From Bradyrhizobium diazoefficiens (GTDB lineage: Bacteria; Pseudomonadota; Alphaproteobacteria; Rhizobiales; Xanthobacteraceae): 64,000 bases of DNA. The stretch's first letter is position 1. Each line of letters begins with the position of its first letter. A model generated the notes under the pieces. It had not been told where the DNA came from, made no database searches, and was given only the letters and a program-made list of their open reading frames with translations. The stretch is from positions 1,984,001-2,048,000 of the forward strand of contig NZ_CP067041.1 in assembly GCF_016599855.1 (NCBI RefSeq), written 5' to 3'. Positions 1-10,548 of the stretch are shown here, piece by piece. The position numbers and the translations under genes are program-made.

Positions 1-9
1 GATTTCGGC

Positions 10-1989
10 TCACGCCGCAAAAATCGTCCGAAGCTTCTTCGTATCCAGCAGTGCCAGCGCGCCTTCCGCCGACACCGGCCGGCTGATCAGATAGCCCTGC
101 ACCTCATCGCAACTGATCTGCCTGAGATATTCGAGCTGGTCGGCGGTCTCGACGCCTTCGGCGACCACGCCGATGTCGAGGTCGCGCGCCAGCGAGATTA
201 CCGATTTCACGATCGCCGCGCAGTCCGGTTGCACCAGCATGTCACGGATGAAGGACTGGTCGATCTTGATGCGGCTGAACGGCAGCTTGCGTAGATAGGT
301 CAGCGACGAGAAGCCGGTGCCGAAATCGTCAAGCGACACCGTGGCACCGAGCTCCAGTAGCGCGTTCAGGATCGATGCGGCCGAGCCGTATTTCGACAGC
401 AGCATCGATTCCGTGATCTCGATCTCGAGCCGGTGCGGCGCGAGCTTGGCGTCGGCAAGCGCCTGCACGATAGTTTGGAGAATGCCGGTGTTGTGAAACT
501 GCGCGGCTGAAAAATTAACGGCGACCCGGATCTCTTCCGGCCAGTCCGACAGTGTCGCGCAGGCGCGCCGAATGACCCATTCGCCGATCTCATGGATCAG
601 CCCGGTCTCCTCGGCAATTCCGATGAACTCGCTCGGCGGCACCAGTCCGCGCGACGGATGCTGCCAGCGCAGCAGCGCCTCGAAGCCGGTGATGCGGTTT
701 TCGCCGAGATCGAGGAACGGCTGAAACACCAGAAACAGCTCGTCGCGCGCGACGGCGCCTGCGAGATCCGCCTGCAGCGCCTTGCGGTCGCGCGAGACCT
801 TGTCGTCGGCCTCCTCGAAGAAGCAGATTGTGCCGGGTCCCGCCTTCTTGGCGCGATAGAGCGCGGCGTCCACGTTCTTCATGATGTCGAGTGCCGTGTT
901 GCCATCGCGCGGCGCCAGTACGATGCCGACGCTGGTCGCGCCGGAGATCTCGCAGCCCTCGATCAGGAACGGTTCGCCGAAAGCCGCGACGAAACGCTCG
1001 GCGATCTCGAGGGCATCTTCGGGGCGCGCCAGATTGGCCATCACCAGTGCGAACTCATCGCCGCCGATCCGTGCGACATGCTCGGCTGCGCGGGTGCAGC
1101 GCTGCAGGCGGCTCGCGACCTGGACGAGGAATTCGTCGCCGGCGGGATGGCCGAACCGGTCGTTGACCTCCTTGAAGCGATCGAGGTCGAGCAGCAGCAC
1201 CGCGAATTCCTCACCGGAGAGGGCGAGGCGCTTCAGTGCGGCCTCGAGCGTTTCGTTGAAGGCGACGCGATTGGGCAGCTGCGTGAGCGGGTCCTGGCGC
1301 ACCGTGCGCTCCGCCTCGATCTGCCGCATCACGCGCTGCGCGAAGGCGAAGGAATTGATGAACACGCCGCGCAGCAGCACGCTGCCATAGACCACGACGA
1401 GGAAGGCGATCAGCAGGAAGGCGAGGTCGCCGTTTTGACTGAGGCAGATGGCGATGCCGACAAAAATGGGAGCGGTGAACGCGATGGCGGCGATCGGGAT
1501 GGTGGCGAAGGCGAGCGCGCCGCCGGCGAGCATCCCCGAGCACAGACAGGTGATGACGAGCTGTCCGCCGGTCGAAGCGTCCGCGAAGAAGGCGACAGGG
1601 ACGATGCCCCAGGCGGTGCCGAGCACGAAGGCGTTGCGCACCAGCCGGTGCATCGCCCGGCGCGAGACGAATTGCGGTTTTGTGATCCTGCGCGAGGCGT
1701 GCGATTGCACGCCGAACGCGATCGCGGCACCGGCCACGATGACCGCCCAGGTCGACGCGAAGATCCGGTCGGGCGATTGCCACAGCGCGATCGCAAGCAC
1801 GGTGGCATTGCAGGCATTGGCGAGCATGATGCCGACGGAATAGCCGAGCACCAGCGACATCTGCTCGGCGCGGATATGGCCGGCGATGGCTTCGTCGGTT
1901 GCGGGACCGCCAAAGGCTGACAGATCGCCGGCAAACAGCCGCGCGGCATAATTGGTCAGTTGAGTCCGCATCCCAGGGCCTAGCAGCAT
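10..1989 (-). CDS. Membrane-anchored GGDEF-EAL cyclic-di-GMP enzyme
   Basis: This protein should make and/or break down cyclic di-GMP at the inner membrane. The first ~220 residues hold about five or six hydrophobic segments with no recognisable sensor fold. A GGDEF domain follows (intact GGDEF near residue 310), then an EAL domain (EALLRW near residue 437, NFSAAQF, DDFGTG and AEGVET all present), so both catalytic sites look active. The inhibitory RxxD position before GGDEF reads RAAE, so product inhibition at that site is probably lost. The start is uncertain: I took the most upstream ATG; another ATG lies at 1971 and a TTG at 2028, none with a strong ribosome site. It stands alone on its strand. 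Confidence 0.9.
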   Translation of the reverse strand: MLLGPGMRTQLTNYAARLFAGDLSAFGGPATDEAIAGHIRAEQMSLVLGYSVGIMLANACNATVLAIALWQSPDRIFASTWAVIVAGAAIAFGVQSHASRRITKPQFVSRRAMHRLVRNAFVLGTAWGIVPVAFFADASTGGQLVITCLCSGMLAGGALAFATIPIAAIAFTAPIFVGIAICLSQNGDLAFLLIAFLVVVYGSVLLRGVFINSFAFAQRVMRQIEAERTVRQDPLTQLPNRVAFNETLEAALKRLALSGEEFAVLLLDLDRFKEVNDRFGHPAGDEFLVQVASRLQRCTRAAEHVARIGGDEFALVMANLARPEDALEIAERFVAAFGEPFLIEGCEISGATSVGIVLAPRDGNTALDIMKNVDAALYRAKKAGPGTICFFEEADDKVSRDRKALQADLAGAVARDELFLVFQPFLDLGENRITGFEALLRWQHPSRGLVPPSEFIGIAEETGLIHEIGEWVIRRACATLSDWPEEIRVAVNFSAAQFHNTGILQTIVQALADAKLAPHRLEIEITESMLLSKYGSAASILNALLELGATVSLDDFGTGFSSLTYLRKLPFSRIKIDQSFIRDMLVQPDCAAIVKSVISLARDLDIGVVAEGVETADQLEYLRQISCDEVQGYLISRPVSAEGALALLDTKKLRTIFAA

Positions 1990-2180
1990 GAGCCGCTTGT
2001 CCGGCTCGATCCGGAGAATTCGCCGCAAACCTTTGACGAACTATGAATTATCCCCGTTTGTTGCTGGCGTCGTGACCAATTCTGCTTGTTCAAACGAGCG
2101 TATCGATAACAAATCGATACAAATGCGGCATCCCGCGTTACGGTTGTAACGGGAGGAGCATGTTCGCAACCAACTCCGCT

Positions 2181-2301
2181 GTCATGCCCCGCCTAGTGCG
2201 CAATTGTGCACGGGGGGCGGGGCATCAGTACGCCGCGGCCCGATCGATTCGATCACTGCTGTCTCGGAATACTGGATCGCCCGGTCAAGCCGGGCGATGA
2301 C
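2181..2301. repeat. Composite palindromic intergenic element, GTCAT...ATGAC type
   Basis: The stretch begins GTCAT and ends ATGAC. It contains nested inverted repeats: ATGCCCCGCC (2184-2193) against GGCGGGGCAT (2216-2225), and ATCGCCCGG (2276-2284) against CCGGGCGAT (2290-2298). Three other elements in this window share the same ends (32411, 33148, 39895), which suggests a dispersed palindromic family. Apart from this element I see nothing coding between 2029 and 2323. Confidence 0.65.
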
Positions 2302-2383
2302 ACCGGTGTTTGGGAGGGCGCTGTCAGCGCCCCAATTGCTTCGGGTCGTAATAGAACCGCTCCTCGACCAGCTGGTCGCCGCG

Positions 2384-2689
2384 CTAGGTCTGCCACGCGA
2401 TCTCGTCGAGTGTCCGCGTCACACCTTCGGCGTTTGTGAAGCTGAACGTCCAGCGCGTCGCGACATGGTCGCCTTCGATCAGGCTCGGCCCGACGCGAAC
2501 GGCCTTGACCTCTTTGAAGGCGGCCAGCACGCCGCGCTCCTTGGCGACGAGTTTGTCGCGGCCGGCCATCGGCGCGGCATCGTTCTCGTAGGTCGCAGCG
2601 TCAGGCGCATAGAAGTGCTCGATCGCGCCGACGAAATCTCCGTCCTCCAGGCGCTTTGCAAAAGCTTCGACGACGTCACGGCTCGGCAT
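2384..2689 (-). CDS. SnoaL/NTF2-like protein, C-terminus cut by a nonsense codon
   Basis: This 101-residue product looks like a small NTF2/SnoaL-fold protein, a family of cone-shaped barrels that often bind small ligands. It starts at an ATG behind a strong GAGGTGAT ribosome site. The frame ends at a TAG at 2384-2386. It then continues without interruption for 19 codons (RGDQLVEERFYYDPKQLGR) to a TGA at 2324-2326. This is what a TGG-to-TAG change would give, and the lost segment would be the last beta strand. It is divergent from the TetR gene at 2781, with a palindrome between them, so TetR probably controls it. The substrate is unknown, and the truncated form may not fold. Confidence 0.8.
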   Translation of the reverse strand: MPSRDVVEAFAKRLEDGDFVGAIEHFYAPDAATYENDAAPMAGRDKLVAKERGVLAAFKEVKAVRVGPSLIEGDHVATRWTFSFTNAEGVTRTLDEIAWQT

Positions 2690-2708
2690 GGATCACCTCA
2701 CGATTAAA

Positions 2709-2725
2709 ACCGACTGTTAGTCGGT
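2709..2725. promoter_or_regulatory. Probable TetR operator in a divergent promoter region
   Basis: A perfect inverted repeat, ACCGACT-GTT-AGTCGGT, sits 20 bp upstream of the SnoaL-like start and 56 bp upstream of the TetR start. A related half-site, ACCGGTAGTCG, follows at 2734-2744. Placement between a TetR gene and its divergent neighbour is typical for an autoregulatory operator. Binding is inferred. Confidence 0.6.
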
Positions 2726-2780
2726 AAATACAGACCGGTAGTCGAAAAGTCAACTGGCCGCCCGCGACGAATTCGATTAG

Positions 2781-3389
2781 ATGAAACTGATGGCAACACA
2801 GGCGGAACGGCGGGCGGCGACAACGGAGGCGATCTTGACGGCGGCGCGGCGGCTGTTCGGGACGCAGGGCTTTGCCGGCACCACCATGGACGAGATCGCG
2901 GAAGCCGCGGGCACCGCCAAGGGCGCGGTCTATCATCACTTCAAGACCAAGGAGGCGGTGTTCGAGGCCGTGTTCGACCTGGTCTCGCGCGATCTCGTCG
3001 CCGAGATCGACAGTGCGGCGCGGACCGAGAAGGACGTGCTGGCCGCAATGGTCGCCGGCACCCAGCATTATTTTGCCGCGACCGCCAAGGGTCCAACCGG
3101 CCAGATCATCCTGCGCGACGGCCCGGCCGTGCTCGGCTGGGAGCGCTGGCGCGAGATCGACGCGCAGCATTTTGGCGGCAAGATGCCGCGCGCCCTCGCG
3201 GTGGCCATGGAGGCGGGCCTGATCGCAAAGCAGCCCGTCGAGCCACTGGCGCGGCTGCTGCTCGGCGCGGTGACGGAGGCCGCGGTCGCCTGCGCCGGTC
3301 GCGCGGATGTCGTGAAGGCGGGCGCGGAATATGCGCGTGCGTTCAAATCGCTGGTCGAGGCCCTGCGCGTCGCTGCGCGAGTGTGCTAA
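2781..3389 (+). CDS. TetR/AcrR family transcriptional regulator
   Basis: This 202-residue protein has an N-terminal TetR helix-turn-helix at about residues 15-60 (TMDEIAEAAGTAKGAVYHHF, then KTKEAVFEAVF). The C-terminal ligand domain is not conserved enough to name an inducer. ATG codons at 2781 and 2790 are both possible starts, and neither has a good ribosome site. It is transcribed away from the SnoaL-like gene and probably represses both genes through the palindrome at 2709. A hairpin terminator follows at 3466. Confidence 0.92.
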   Translation: MKLMATQAERRAATTEAILTAARRLFGTQGFAGTTMDEIAEAAGTAKGAVYHHFKTKEAVFEAVFDLVSRDLVAEIDSAARTEKDVLAAMVAGTQHYFAATAKGPTGQIILRDGPAVLGWERWREIDAQHFGGKMPRALAVAMEAGLIAKQPVEPLARLLLGAVTEAAVACAGRADVVKAGAEYARAFKSLVEALRVAARVC

Positions 3390-3465
3390 GTGACCCCAAC
3401 GGAAACACCCACCAACAAACGAACACCTAGATCAATCCACAAATAGATCAGTCTACAAATTGAGA

Positions 3466-3500
3466 GGGGTGGCCCAAGTCGGGCCACCCCTTAATCTTTT
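3466..3500 (+). terminator. Rho-independent terminator after the TetR gene
   Basis: A perfect 10-bp stem (GGGGTGGCCC at 3466-3475, GGGCCACCCC at 3481-3490) with a 5-nt loop is followed by TTAATCTTTT. It lies between convergent genes and may also serve the chemoreceptor gene from the other side. Confidence 0.85.
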
Positions 3501-3512
3501 GGTCAAGTTTGA

Positions 3513-5201
3513 TCACGCCGCTCTGACGGTGTTCAGGAATTTACTGACTTCCGTCTTCAAGCGATTGCTGTCAGAGGCAAGCGTTTGCGCGGCAGACAGA
3601 ACCTGCGACGATGCGGTACCGGTTTCGCTGGCGCCCCGCTGCACGTCGGAGATGTTGGCCGACACCTCTTGAGTACCGTTGGCCGCCTGCTGCACGTTGC
3701 GAGAGATGTCTTGTGTTGCGGCGCCCTGCTCTTCCACGGCTGCAGCAATGGCTGAGGATATCTCCGAGAGCTTCTCGATAGTCGAGCTTATCTCTTTAAT
3801 CGCGCCGACCGATTGCTGCGTAGCCTCCTGGATTCCGGTGATTTGCTGACCAATTTCCCCCGTCGCTTTCGAGGTCTGTTCCGCAAGAGCCTTCACCTCC
3901 GAGGCAACCACGGCAAAGCCCCGCCCCGCTTCTCCTGCCCGGGCGGCTTCGATCGTGGCGTTCAGGGCGAGCAAGTTGGTCTGACCCGCGATGCTGCTGA
4001 TCAGTTCGACAACGTCGTTGATGCGGCCGGCAGCCTTGGAGAGTTCGGCAACACGATCATTGGTCTGGCGCGCCTGATTGACCGCATCGTTGGCCATTCG
4101 GGCGGACTCCTGCACCTGCCGACTGATCTCATTGACCGAGGAGGACAATTCTTCCGTGGCCGATGCGACCGATTGCACATTGCTTGAGCAGTCTTGCGAG
4201 GTCGACGAGACCCTTGTGGTGAGTTCCTGCGACCGTGCTGCCGTCGAGTTTAGGTTGCGGGCGGAGGCTTCGAGCTGGGTCGAGGCCGAGGACACCGTTT
4301 GGACGATCTCGCCTACGGCGTCCTCAAAACTGGCAACGGCCAGCTTCATCGTTTCTGCCTTTCGTTGTTCGGCCTGCCGATCTTCAGCCTCCTTCTGCTC
4401 GAGTTTGCTGACACGAATAGCATTGTCCTTGAACACCTGGACGGCTTTCGCCATCTCGCCGACTTCGTCGCGCCGGTTCGAAAACGGAATGTCGATCGTC
4501 ATGTCATTCTGGGCAAGCCGCCCCATCGCTGCGGTCATGGCCACGATCCCGCGGGTGACGGCTGCATTCAGCAGCAAAAGCGAAGCGATTGCGACGAGCA
4601 GCATCCCAATACCGCCGACGATGATCATCGTATAAGACGAGGAGGTCGCCGCAGCGGCGGCGGCAGCTCGGACCGAAAGCAGGCTGGCTTCCGCATCGAT
4701 CACCTCGCGGACAAGCGCGCGGATGCCGTCCATATACTTCTTGCCGGCGGCGCCAGCTTCGATGTTGCGCGCATCTGTCACCGTCTGCTGGGAACGCATC
4801 AGCGCGATTTCGCGCTCGGCCACATCCTGGCGCCATTCGCTGGCGGTGCGATCGATCTGCTCCAGGCGCTTCTGCTGGCTGGGATTGTCCGCAGTCAGCC
4901 GTTTTGCTTCATCCAACGCGCTTCGGAATGCCCTGCCCGAATTGCGATACGGCTCCAGGAAATTGTCAGCGCCGGAAATTAGATAGCCGCGAACCCCGGT
5001 CTCCGCGTCAACCATGGCCGCCCCGATCGCGGTGGCTTGCGCGATCACCTTGTGCGTATGGTCGGTCCATTGGTTGTTTTGTTCGAGCGTCGACAAGTTG
5101 CGCCAGGTCAGAGCAGATGTGGCGAAAGCCACAGCTATCACCAATAGAAATGCCGTTCCGAGCTTGCGGGACGTCCTCATGTTCATCAACGACTCGAGCA
5201 T
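3513..5201 (-). CDS. Methyl-accepting chemotaxis protein with CHASE3 sensor
   Basis: This is an inner-membrane chemoreceptor of about 562 residues. Numbering from this start, a transmembrane helix at about residues 12-33 precedes a periplasmic CHASE3-type domain ([13 protein letters not shown] near residue 65). A second membrane helix near 190-210, a HAMP linker and a long cytoplasmic coiled coil with the hairpin tip ([20 protein letters not shown]) follow. No C-terminal NWETF-like methyltransferase tether is visible. The frame opens at 5303, but the ATG at 5201 has AGAGGA about ten bases upstream and puts the first helix near the N-terminus. No che genes are nearby, so it is an orphan receptor. 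Confidence 0.92.
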   Translation of the reverse strand: MLESLMNMRTSRKLGTAFLLVIAVAFATSALTWRNLSTLEQNNQWTDHTHKVIAQATAIGAAMVDAETGVRGYLISGADNFLEPYRNSGRAFRSALDEAKRLTADNPSQQKRLEQIDRTASEWRQDVAEREIALMRSQQTVTDARNIEAGAAGKKYMDGIRALVREVIDAEASLLSVRAAAAAAATSSSYTMIIVGGIGMLLVAIASLLLLNAAVTRGIVAMTAAMGRLAQNDMTIDIPFSNRRDEVGEMAKAVQVFKDNAIRVSKLEQKEAEDRQAEQRKAETMKLAVASFEDAVGEIVQTVSSASTQLEASARNLNSTAARSQELTTRVSSTSQDCSSNVQSVASATEELSSSVNEISRQVQESARMANDAVNQARQTNDRVAELSKAAGRINDVVELISSIAGQTNLLALNATIEAARAGEAGRGFAVVASEVKALAEQTSKATGEIGQQITGIQEATQQSVGAIKEISSTIEKLSEISSAIAAAVEEQGAATQDISRNVQQAANGTQEVSANISDVQRGASETGTASSQVLSAAQTLASDSNRLKTEVSKFLNTVRAA

Positions 5202-5328
5202 CTCGTTTTGGTCCTCTGCAGAAGCTGCGGTTTGTTCGGAAACGCGCTGAAACAATCGGCGGACGGGTTGCGCCCCCGTCCTCGCCGTCATCAATGATTG
5301 CATTCCGTAAAACTCCGGTTAATCTTAG

Positions 5329-5702
<374 letters not shown>

Positions 5703-5717
<15 letters not shown>

Positions 5718-6719
5718 GCAAATCAGGAGCTTTCGAACTTGGCTACGCGATTCAGGATCGGCACCCGCAAGAGCGCGATGGCGCTGGCACAGACGGAAGA
5801 GATTGCGCGCCGCCTGACCGCCGCCGTGCCTGGTCTCGACGTCGAGATCGTCAAGTTCGACACCACGGGCGATCTCGACCAGACCAGCAAGCTCTTGCCG
5901 CATGGCGGCAAGGGCGGCGCCTTCGTCACGCAGATCCGCGCCGCGGTGCTGTCGGGCGAATTGCACGCCGCGATGCATTCGCTCAAGGACATGCCGGGTA
6001 ACGAGGACACACCCGGCCTCGTCATCGGCGCGACGCTGTCGCGCGATCCGCCCAGCGATGCCCTCGTGCTGCGCGAGGGCGTGACGCTGGAAGCGCTGCG
6101 CCAATCGCGCGGCAAGGGCTTTAAAATTGGCACCAACGCCGTTCGCCGCGCGGCCTACGCGCGGCGGCTGTTTCCCGACATCGAGATCATCCATTTCCGC
6201 GGCGCCGCCGACACGCGCGTACGAAAGCTCGACAATGGCGAGAAGCAGCGTCTGCCGGAAGGCGGCGCGGTAGGACCGGCAGATGCGCTGATCATGGCCC
6301 GCTCCGGCCTCGACCGCGTCGGTCTTTCCAGTCGCATCGCCTATGAGTTTGCGGCGGCGGAGATGCTGCCCGCAGCAGGGCAGGGCATCGTCGCGGTCGA
6401 ATGCGCCGCGCAGGACTGGCAAACGCGCCAAATCCTCTCGTCGATCGACGATCCCTCGGCGCATGCCTCTGCCGATGCCGAGCGCGAAGTGTTGTGGGTG
6501 CTCAACGGCCACTGCAATTCGCCGGTCGCGGGCTTCTCCACCATCACAGGCGATCAGATGTCGCTCACCGCATCCGTGCTCGACCTCTCCGGCAACACCA
6601 TCATCGAAGCGTCGCATTCAGGCCCCGCCAATCGCCCGCGCGAGCTCGGCCGTGCCGTGGGCCTCGATCTGCTGGGCAGGGGTGCCGCCGAGATCATCGA
6701 GCGCAGCCGGCCGCGCTAG
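5703..6719 (+). CDS. hemC: Hydroxymethylbilane synthase-like protein (divergent HemC paralogue)
   Basis: HemC joins four porphobilinogens into hydroxymethylbilane in tetrapyrrole synthesis. From an ATG at 5703 the product has 338 residues. Family signatures are [18 protein letters not shown] (Lys95, Asp96), GTNAVRR (Arg148-149), [12 protein letters not shown] (Arg166, Arg172) and [10 protein letters not shown], whose Cys271 matches the cofactor-attachment cysteine. Key residues are kept, but the surroundings differ from ordinary HemC (GGKGGAF rather than GKGLF). It may therefore be a second copy, with the main hemC elsewhere. GGAGAAGG at 5687-5694 supports the 5703 start. A TTG at 5739 behind CAGGAG is the alternative. 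The frame stays open upstream through the GMC relic. It converges on hemE. Confidence 0.82.
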
Positions 6720-6734
6720 GCTGCCTGCAAAATC

Positions 6735-6882
6735 ACGATGGGCGATGATGGCATCGTGCGCCTGTTTTGCCCGACGTGTCAAACGTTCCTCATAGGAGGA
6801 CGACGACCCGGGCGGGACGAAATCCTTCAATGATTTGTACTGTGCATGGGGTTGTTTTCGCGGTTCTTGGCTCCGCGTCCCA
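6735..6882. other. Gap between convergent hemC-like gene and hemE
   Basis: This 175-bp gap has no convincing gene and no clear hairpin terminator. Stretches such as TGCGCCTGTTTTGCCCGACG and TACTGTGCATGGGG look like intergenic words I associate with bradyrhizobial genomes. That is from memory, so the repeat assignment is weak. Confidence 0.3.
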
Positions 6883-6894
6883 GGGCACGACAAA

Positions 6895-7929
6895 TTATCC
6901 TCGCACCCGCTTCAGCATCTGCTCGACATGGGCGATTGGCGTCTCCGGCTGGATGCCATGGCCGAGATTGAAGATGAAGCGCCCTTGCGCAAAATCCGCC
7001 AGCACGTTGTCGACCGCGCGGTCGAGCGCCGCGCCGCCTGAGATCAGTGCCAGCGGATCGAGATTGCCCTGGACGGCGACGCGGGTCTGCACGCGCTCGC
7101 GGATGAAGGCGGGCTCCGCAGTCCAGTCGATGCTGACCCCATTGACGCCGGTGACCTGGACATAATCAGGCAGTTGCGCGCCGGCGCCGCGGGGGAAGCC
7201 GATGATCTTGGCATCCGGCACTTTTGCGCGCACGCCTTCGACGATGCGGCGTGTCGGCGCGACCGACCAGCGCGCGAACTCGGCCGGCGGCAGCACGCCG
7301 GCCCAGGTGTCGAAAATCTGCAAGGCGTTGGCGCCGGCCTCTAACTGCGCCAGCAGATAGTCGATCGAGCTCTCGACGAGGACGTCGATGATTTTCGCAA
7401 ACGCCTCCGGATGCCGGTAGGCCATCAGCCGCGCCGGCGCTTGGTCCGGCGTGCCCTGGCCCGCGACCATGTAGGTCGCAACCGTCCACGGCGCGCCGCA
7501 GAAACCGATCAGCGCGATTTTTGGATCGAGCACGCCGCGCACGAGCTTGAGCGCCTCGAACACGGGCGCGAGCTTGCCGAGGTCAGCGCGTGCGGCGAGC
7601 GTTGCGACCTTGGCGGGATCGTCCAGCGGCTCCAGCCGCGGACCTTCGCCGACCTCGAAGCGCACCGAACGGCCGAGCGCGTGCGGGATCACCAGGATGT
7701 CGGAGAAGATGATCGCCGCATCGAAGCCGAACCGGCGGATCGGTTGCAGCGTGACTTCCGCCGCAAGCTCGGGATTGAAGCACAGATCGAGGAAGCCGCC
7801 CGCCTTGGTGCGCACCTCGCGATACTCAGGCAGATAGCGGCCGGCCTGCCGCATCATCCAGATGGGCGGGACGGCCTGCCGCTGGCCGGAGAGTACGTCG
7901 ATGAAGGGCTTTGTCGCAGACTGGGGCAC
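6895..7929 (-). CDS. hemE: Uroporphyrinogen decarboxylase
   Basis: HemE decarboxylates uroporphyrinogen III to coproporphyrinogen III in the cytoplasmic heme pathway. The product has 344 residues, the usual length. It carries the N-terminal signature [16 protein letters not shown], the [12 protein letters not shown] segment with the catalytic-site aspartate, [13 protein letters not shown], and the C-terminal NLGHGI motif. The frame is open back to 8043, but family alignment and an AGGA eight bases upstream favour the GTG at 7927-7929. It is convergent with the HemC-like gene and divergent from the small gene at 8042. No other heme gene is adjacent. Confidence 0.95.
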   Translation of the reverse strand: MPQSATKPFIDVLSGQRQAVPPIWMMRQAGRYLPEYREVRTKAGGFLDLCFNPELAAEVTLQPIRRFGFDAAIIFSDILVIPHALGRSVRFEVGEGPRLEPLDDPAKVATLAARADLGKLAPVFEALKLVRGVLDPKIALIGFCGAPWTVATYMVAGQGTPDQAPARLMAYRHPEAFAKIIDVLVESSIDYLLAQLEAGANALQIFDTWAGVLPPAEFARWSVAPTRRIVEGVRAKVPDAKIIGFPRGAGAQLPDYVQVTGVNGVSIDWTAEPAFIRERVQTRVAVQGNLDPLALISGGAALDRAVDNVLADFAQGRFIFNLGHGIQPETPIAHVEQMLKRVRG

Positions 7930-8017
7930 GGATGATCCTGATCCAGGTTTGGGGTTCCTGATACACCGCCGGGCGCGGGAGCGGAACAGGGGAACCAGCG
8001 CAAATGCGCCGCGTTGA

Positions 8018-8257
<240 letters not shown>

Positions 8258-8421
8258 GATCGCCGATTTCCGATAGGCTCGATAAGGCCTTGTTAGTGAT
8301 CTGCGGAATCCTAGGTCCGTAGGAGTACGGAAAACCCATAGATCAATGCGAATCTCGGCAGGGACTTCAGGGTTCAATAACAGAAGCGGCAGAATTTCCA
8401 GCTATTGGAGATTTCTGTCGC

Positions 8422-10323
8422 ATGAATGTCACCTCACAGAGAGCCGGATGGAGCCGCCTGCCGTTGCGCGCGGCGGCCTTCGTCGTGCTCACCTGTGTGG
8501 CGATCCTCGGCGTCAGCGGCTGGCGTGAATGGGCGGCGCGGGATGCGGTGCTCAAGGGCGCCGAAACCGAGATGGCGAATGTCGCCCGCTCGTTGACGCA
8601 GCACGCCGAGGACAGCCTTGATCTCCTGGATTCCGGCGTCGTCGGCGTCGTCAGCCGGCTGGAGATGGATGGCTCCGGTCCCACCACGATCGCGAAGCTG
8701 CGCGACGTCCTGGACGCGCGCAAGAAGGCGATGGAGCGCGTCCACAGCCTCGCCATCACCGATGACAAGGCCAACTGGCTGACCTCGCCCGGCACAATCG
8801 CCTCGACCCTCAGCGACGACACGTTCTTCCACCATCACCGGCTCTCGCCCAACCGCGAGGCCTATGTCGGCCGCCCCGTGAAGAGCCTCGTCGACGGCGA
8901 ATGGGTCGTCACCCTGTCGCGCCGCTTCAACAAGCCGGACGGCAGCTTTGGCGGCGTGGTGTTCGCCGCCATCGGCTCCAGATACCTTTCGCATTTCTAC
9001 GAGCAGTTCGAGATCGGCCGCAACAGCGCCGTGGCGCTGATTTACGGCGACGGCACGATCATCGCGCGCAACCCGAGCAACGAGACATTCGTCGGCCGCA
9101 GTGTCGGCGACGCTCCGCTGTTCCGCGACGCCAGCCTGCAAGGGCCGAGCGGTGCCTATCATTTCAAGTCGGTGCTGGACGGCGCGGAGCGCGTCAGCTT
9201 CTTCAAGCGCAGCAGCCGTTATCCGCTGGTCCTGCTCGCCACCGTCGACAAGGACGAGCTGCTGGCGCGCTGGCGCGCGGCGGCGATTTCCCGGATGCTT
9301 TACGTGCTTGCGCTGGTGATGCTGATCGCAATCATCGGCGCGGTGCTGGTGCGGCAGTTGCACCGCGGCCAGCGCATGGCGGCGGCGCTGGTCGAGAAGG
9401 AGGCACATTTCCGCCTGCTCGCGGAAGGCTCCAGCGACATGGTCACCCGCATCGGGCTCGACGAGCGGCTGCGCTACGTCTCGCCGTCGTCCAACCGACT
9501 CGTTGGCTGGCGCCCCAATCAGCTGATCGGCACGGACTCGCTCGCCGGCATTCATCCGGAGGACAGGCCGCATGTGCAGGCCGTCGTCGATGCCATGAAG
9601 CGCGGCGAGATGGACGAAGCGCGCGTCACCTACCGCAACGTACACCGGCAGAAGTCCGAGGTCTGGCTGGAATCGAACATGCGGGTGACGCGCAAGGACA
9701 ACGGCAATGTCGACGGCGTGGTCGCGATCTCGCGCGACATCACCGAGCAGAAGAAACTGGAGACCCGGCTCGAGACGCTCGCGATCGAGGACAGCCTGAC
9801 CGGACTTGCCAACCGCCGCCGTTTCGACGAGCGGCTGAACGAGGAATGGGCGCGTGCCTATCGCGACCGCTCCAGCCTCGGCCTCTTGATGATCGACGTC
9901 GACCACTTCAAGGCCTACAATGACGAGTATGGCCATCCCGAGGGCGACGCCTGTTTGCGGGTGGTCGCAAAGATCATCGCGGCCGAGATGCAGCGGGTCG
10001 GCGATCTCGCGGCCCGCTATGGCGGCGAGGAATTCGCCATGCTGCTGCCGAACACCGATGCCGCCGGTTGTGCCCGGATCGGCGAGCGTATCCGCAGCGC
10101 CGTCCACGATGCGGGCCTGGTCCATGCCTCAAATCCGGCGACTGCCTGCGTGACCGTCTCGGTCGGCGGCGCGGCCTGCCGGCCATCGTTCGAGCGCACC
10201 GCGGGTGCGGGATCGCTGGTCGAGGCAGCCGACCGGGCGCTCTACGACGCCAAGGATGCCGGTCGCGACCGGTTGATGATGTCGGGCGAGGTGATGAACC
10301 TGCTCAAGGCGTCGGGTCAGTAA
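8422..10323 (+). CDS. Sensor diguanylate cyclase (Cache-PAS-GGDEF)
   Basis: This 633-residue membrane protein should make cyclic di-GMP in response to an extracytoplasmic signal. A transmembrane helix at about 14-32 and another at 290-311 enclose a Cache-type sensor domain. A PAS domain follows at about 325-440, ending in the usual DITEQKK linker, then a GGDEF domain at about 445-620. The active-site motif is GGEEF (534-538), and an RxxD inhibitory site (RVGD, 525-528) sits five residues before it, so feedback inhibition is expected. There is no EAL domain. It is monocistronic and convergent with slyX. The ligand cannot be read from the sequence. Confidence 0.94.
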   Translation: MNVTSQRAGWSRLPLRAAAFVVLTCVAILGVSGWREWAARDAVLKGAETEMANVARSLTQHAEDSLDLLDSGVVGVVSRLEMDGSGPTTIAKLRDVLDARKKAMERVHSLAITDDKANWLTSPGTIASTLSDDTFFHHHRLSPNREAYVGRPVKSLVDGEWVVTLSRRFNKPDGSFGGVVFAAIGSRYLSHFYEQFEIGRNSAVALIYGDGTIIARNPSNETFVGRSVGDAPLFRDASLQGPSGAYHFKSVLDGAERVSFFKRSSRYPLVLLATVDKDELLARWRAAAISRMLYVLALVMLIAIIGAVLVRQLHRGQRMAAALVEKEAHFRLLAEGSSDMVTRIGLDERLRYVSPSSNRLVGWRPNQLIGTDSLAGIHPEDRPHVQAVVDAMKRGEMDEARVTYRNVHRQKSEVWLESNMRVTRKDNGNVDGVVAISRDITEQKKLETRLETLAIEDSLTGLANRRRFDERLNEEWARAYRDRSSLGLLMIDVDHFKAYNDEYGHPEGDACLRVVAKIIAAEMQRVGDLAARYGGEEFAMLLPNTDAAGCARIGERIRSAVHDAGLVHASNPATACVTVSVGGAACRPSFERTAGAGSLVEAADRALYDAKDAGRDRLMMSGEVMNLLKASGQ

Positions 10324-10329
10324 TCCCGC

Positions 10330-10548
10330 TCAGTAGTGCGGCGGAGGCTCATTGGTGGGACCCGGCGCATTCGTCTCGGCCTCCTGCAAGCGCTCGCTGA
10401 GCTGCGCGATTAGACGCGTCAGCGTGTCGATCTGCTTCCATTGCGCGGTGATAGTCTGGTTCAGGGTCTCGATGGTGTCGTCCTGATAAGCGAGGCGCGC
10501 CTCCAGCATGTCGATGCGATCGCTGAGCGTCTTGATCTCATTCGTCAC
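10330..10548 (-). CDS. slyX: SlyX family protein
   Basis: This 72-residue coiled-coil protein matches SlyX in its heptad-rich body (LSDRIDMLEARLAYQDDTIE, then a second helix) and in its NEPPPHY tail. The biochemical role of SlyX is not established. Its ATG overlaps the stop codon of trhO (ATGA), so the two are translationally coupled. Only seven bases separate it from the convergent diguanylate cyclase gene. Confidence 0.9.
   Translation of the reverse strand: MTNEIKTLSDRIDMLEARLAYQDDTIETLNQTITAQWKQIDTLTRLIAQLSERLQEAETNAPGPTNEPPPHY

Noticed and set aside
8434..10125. 563-codon open frame opposite the sensor cyclase
   Set aside because: Its residues mirror the codon pattern of the real gene, and it has no domain or start signal of its own.
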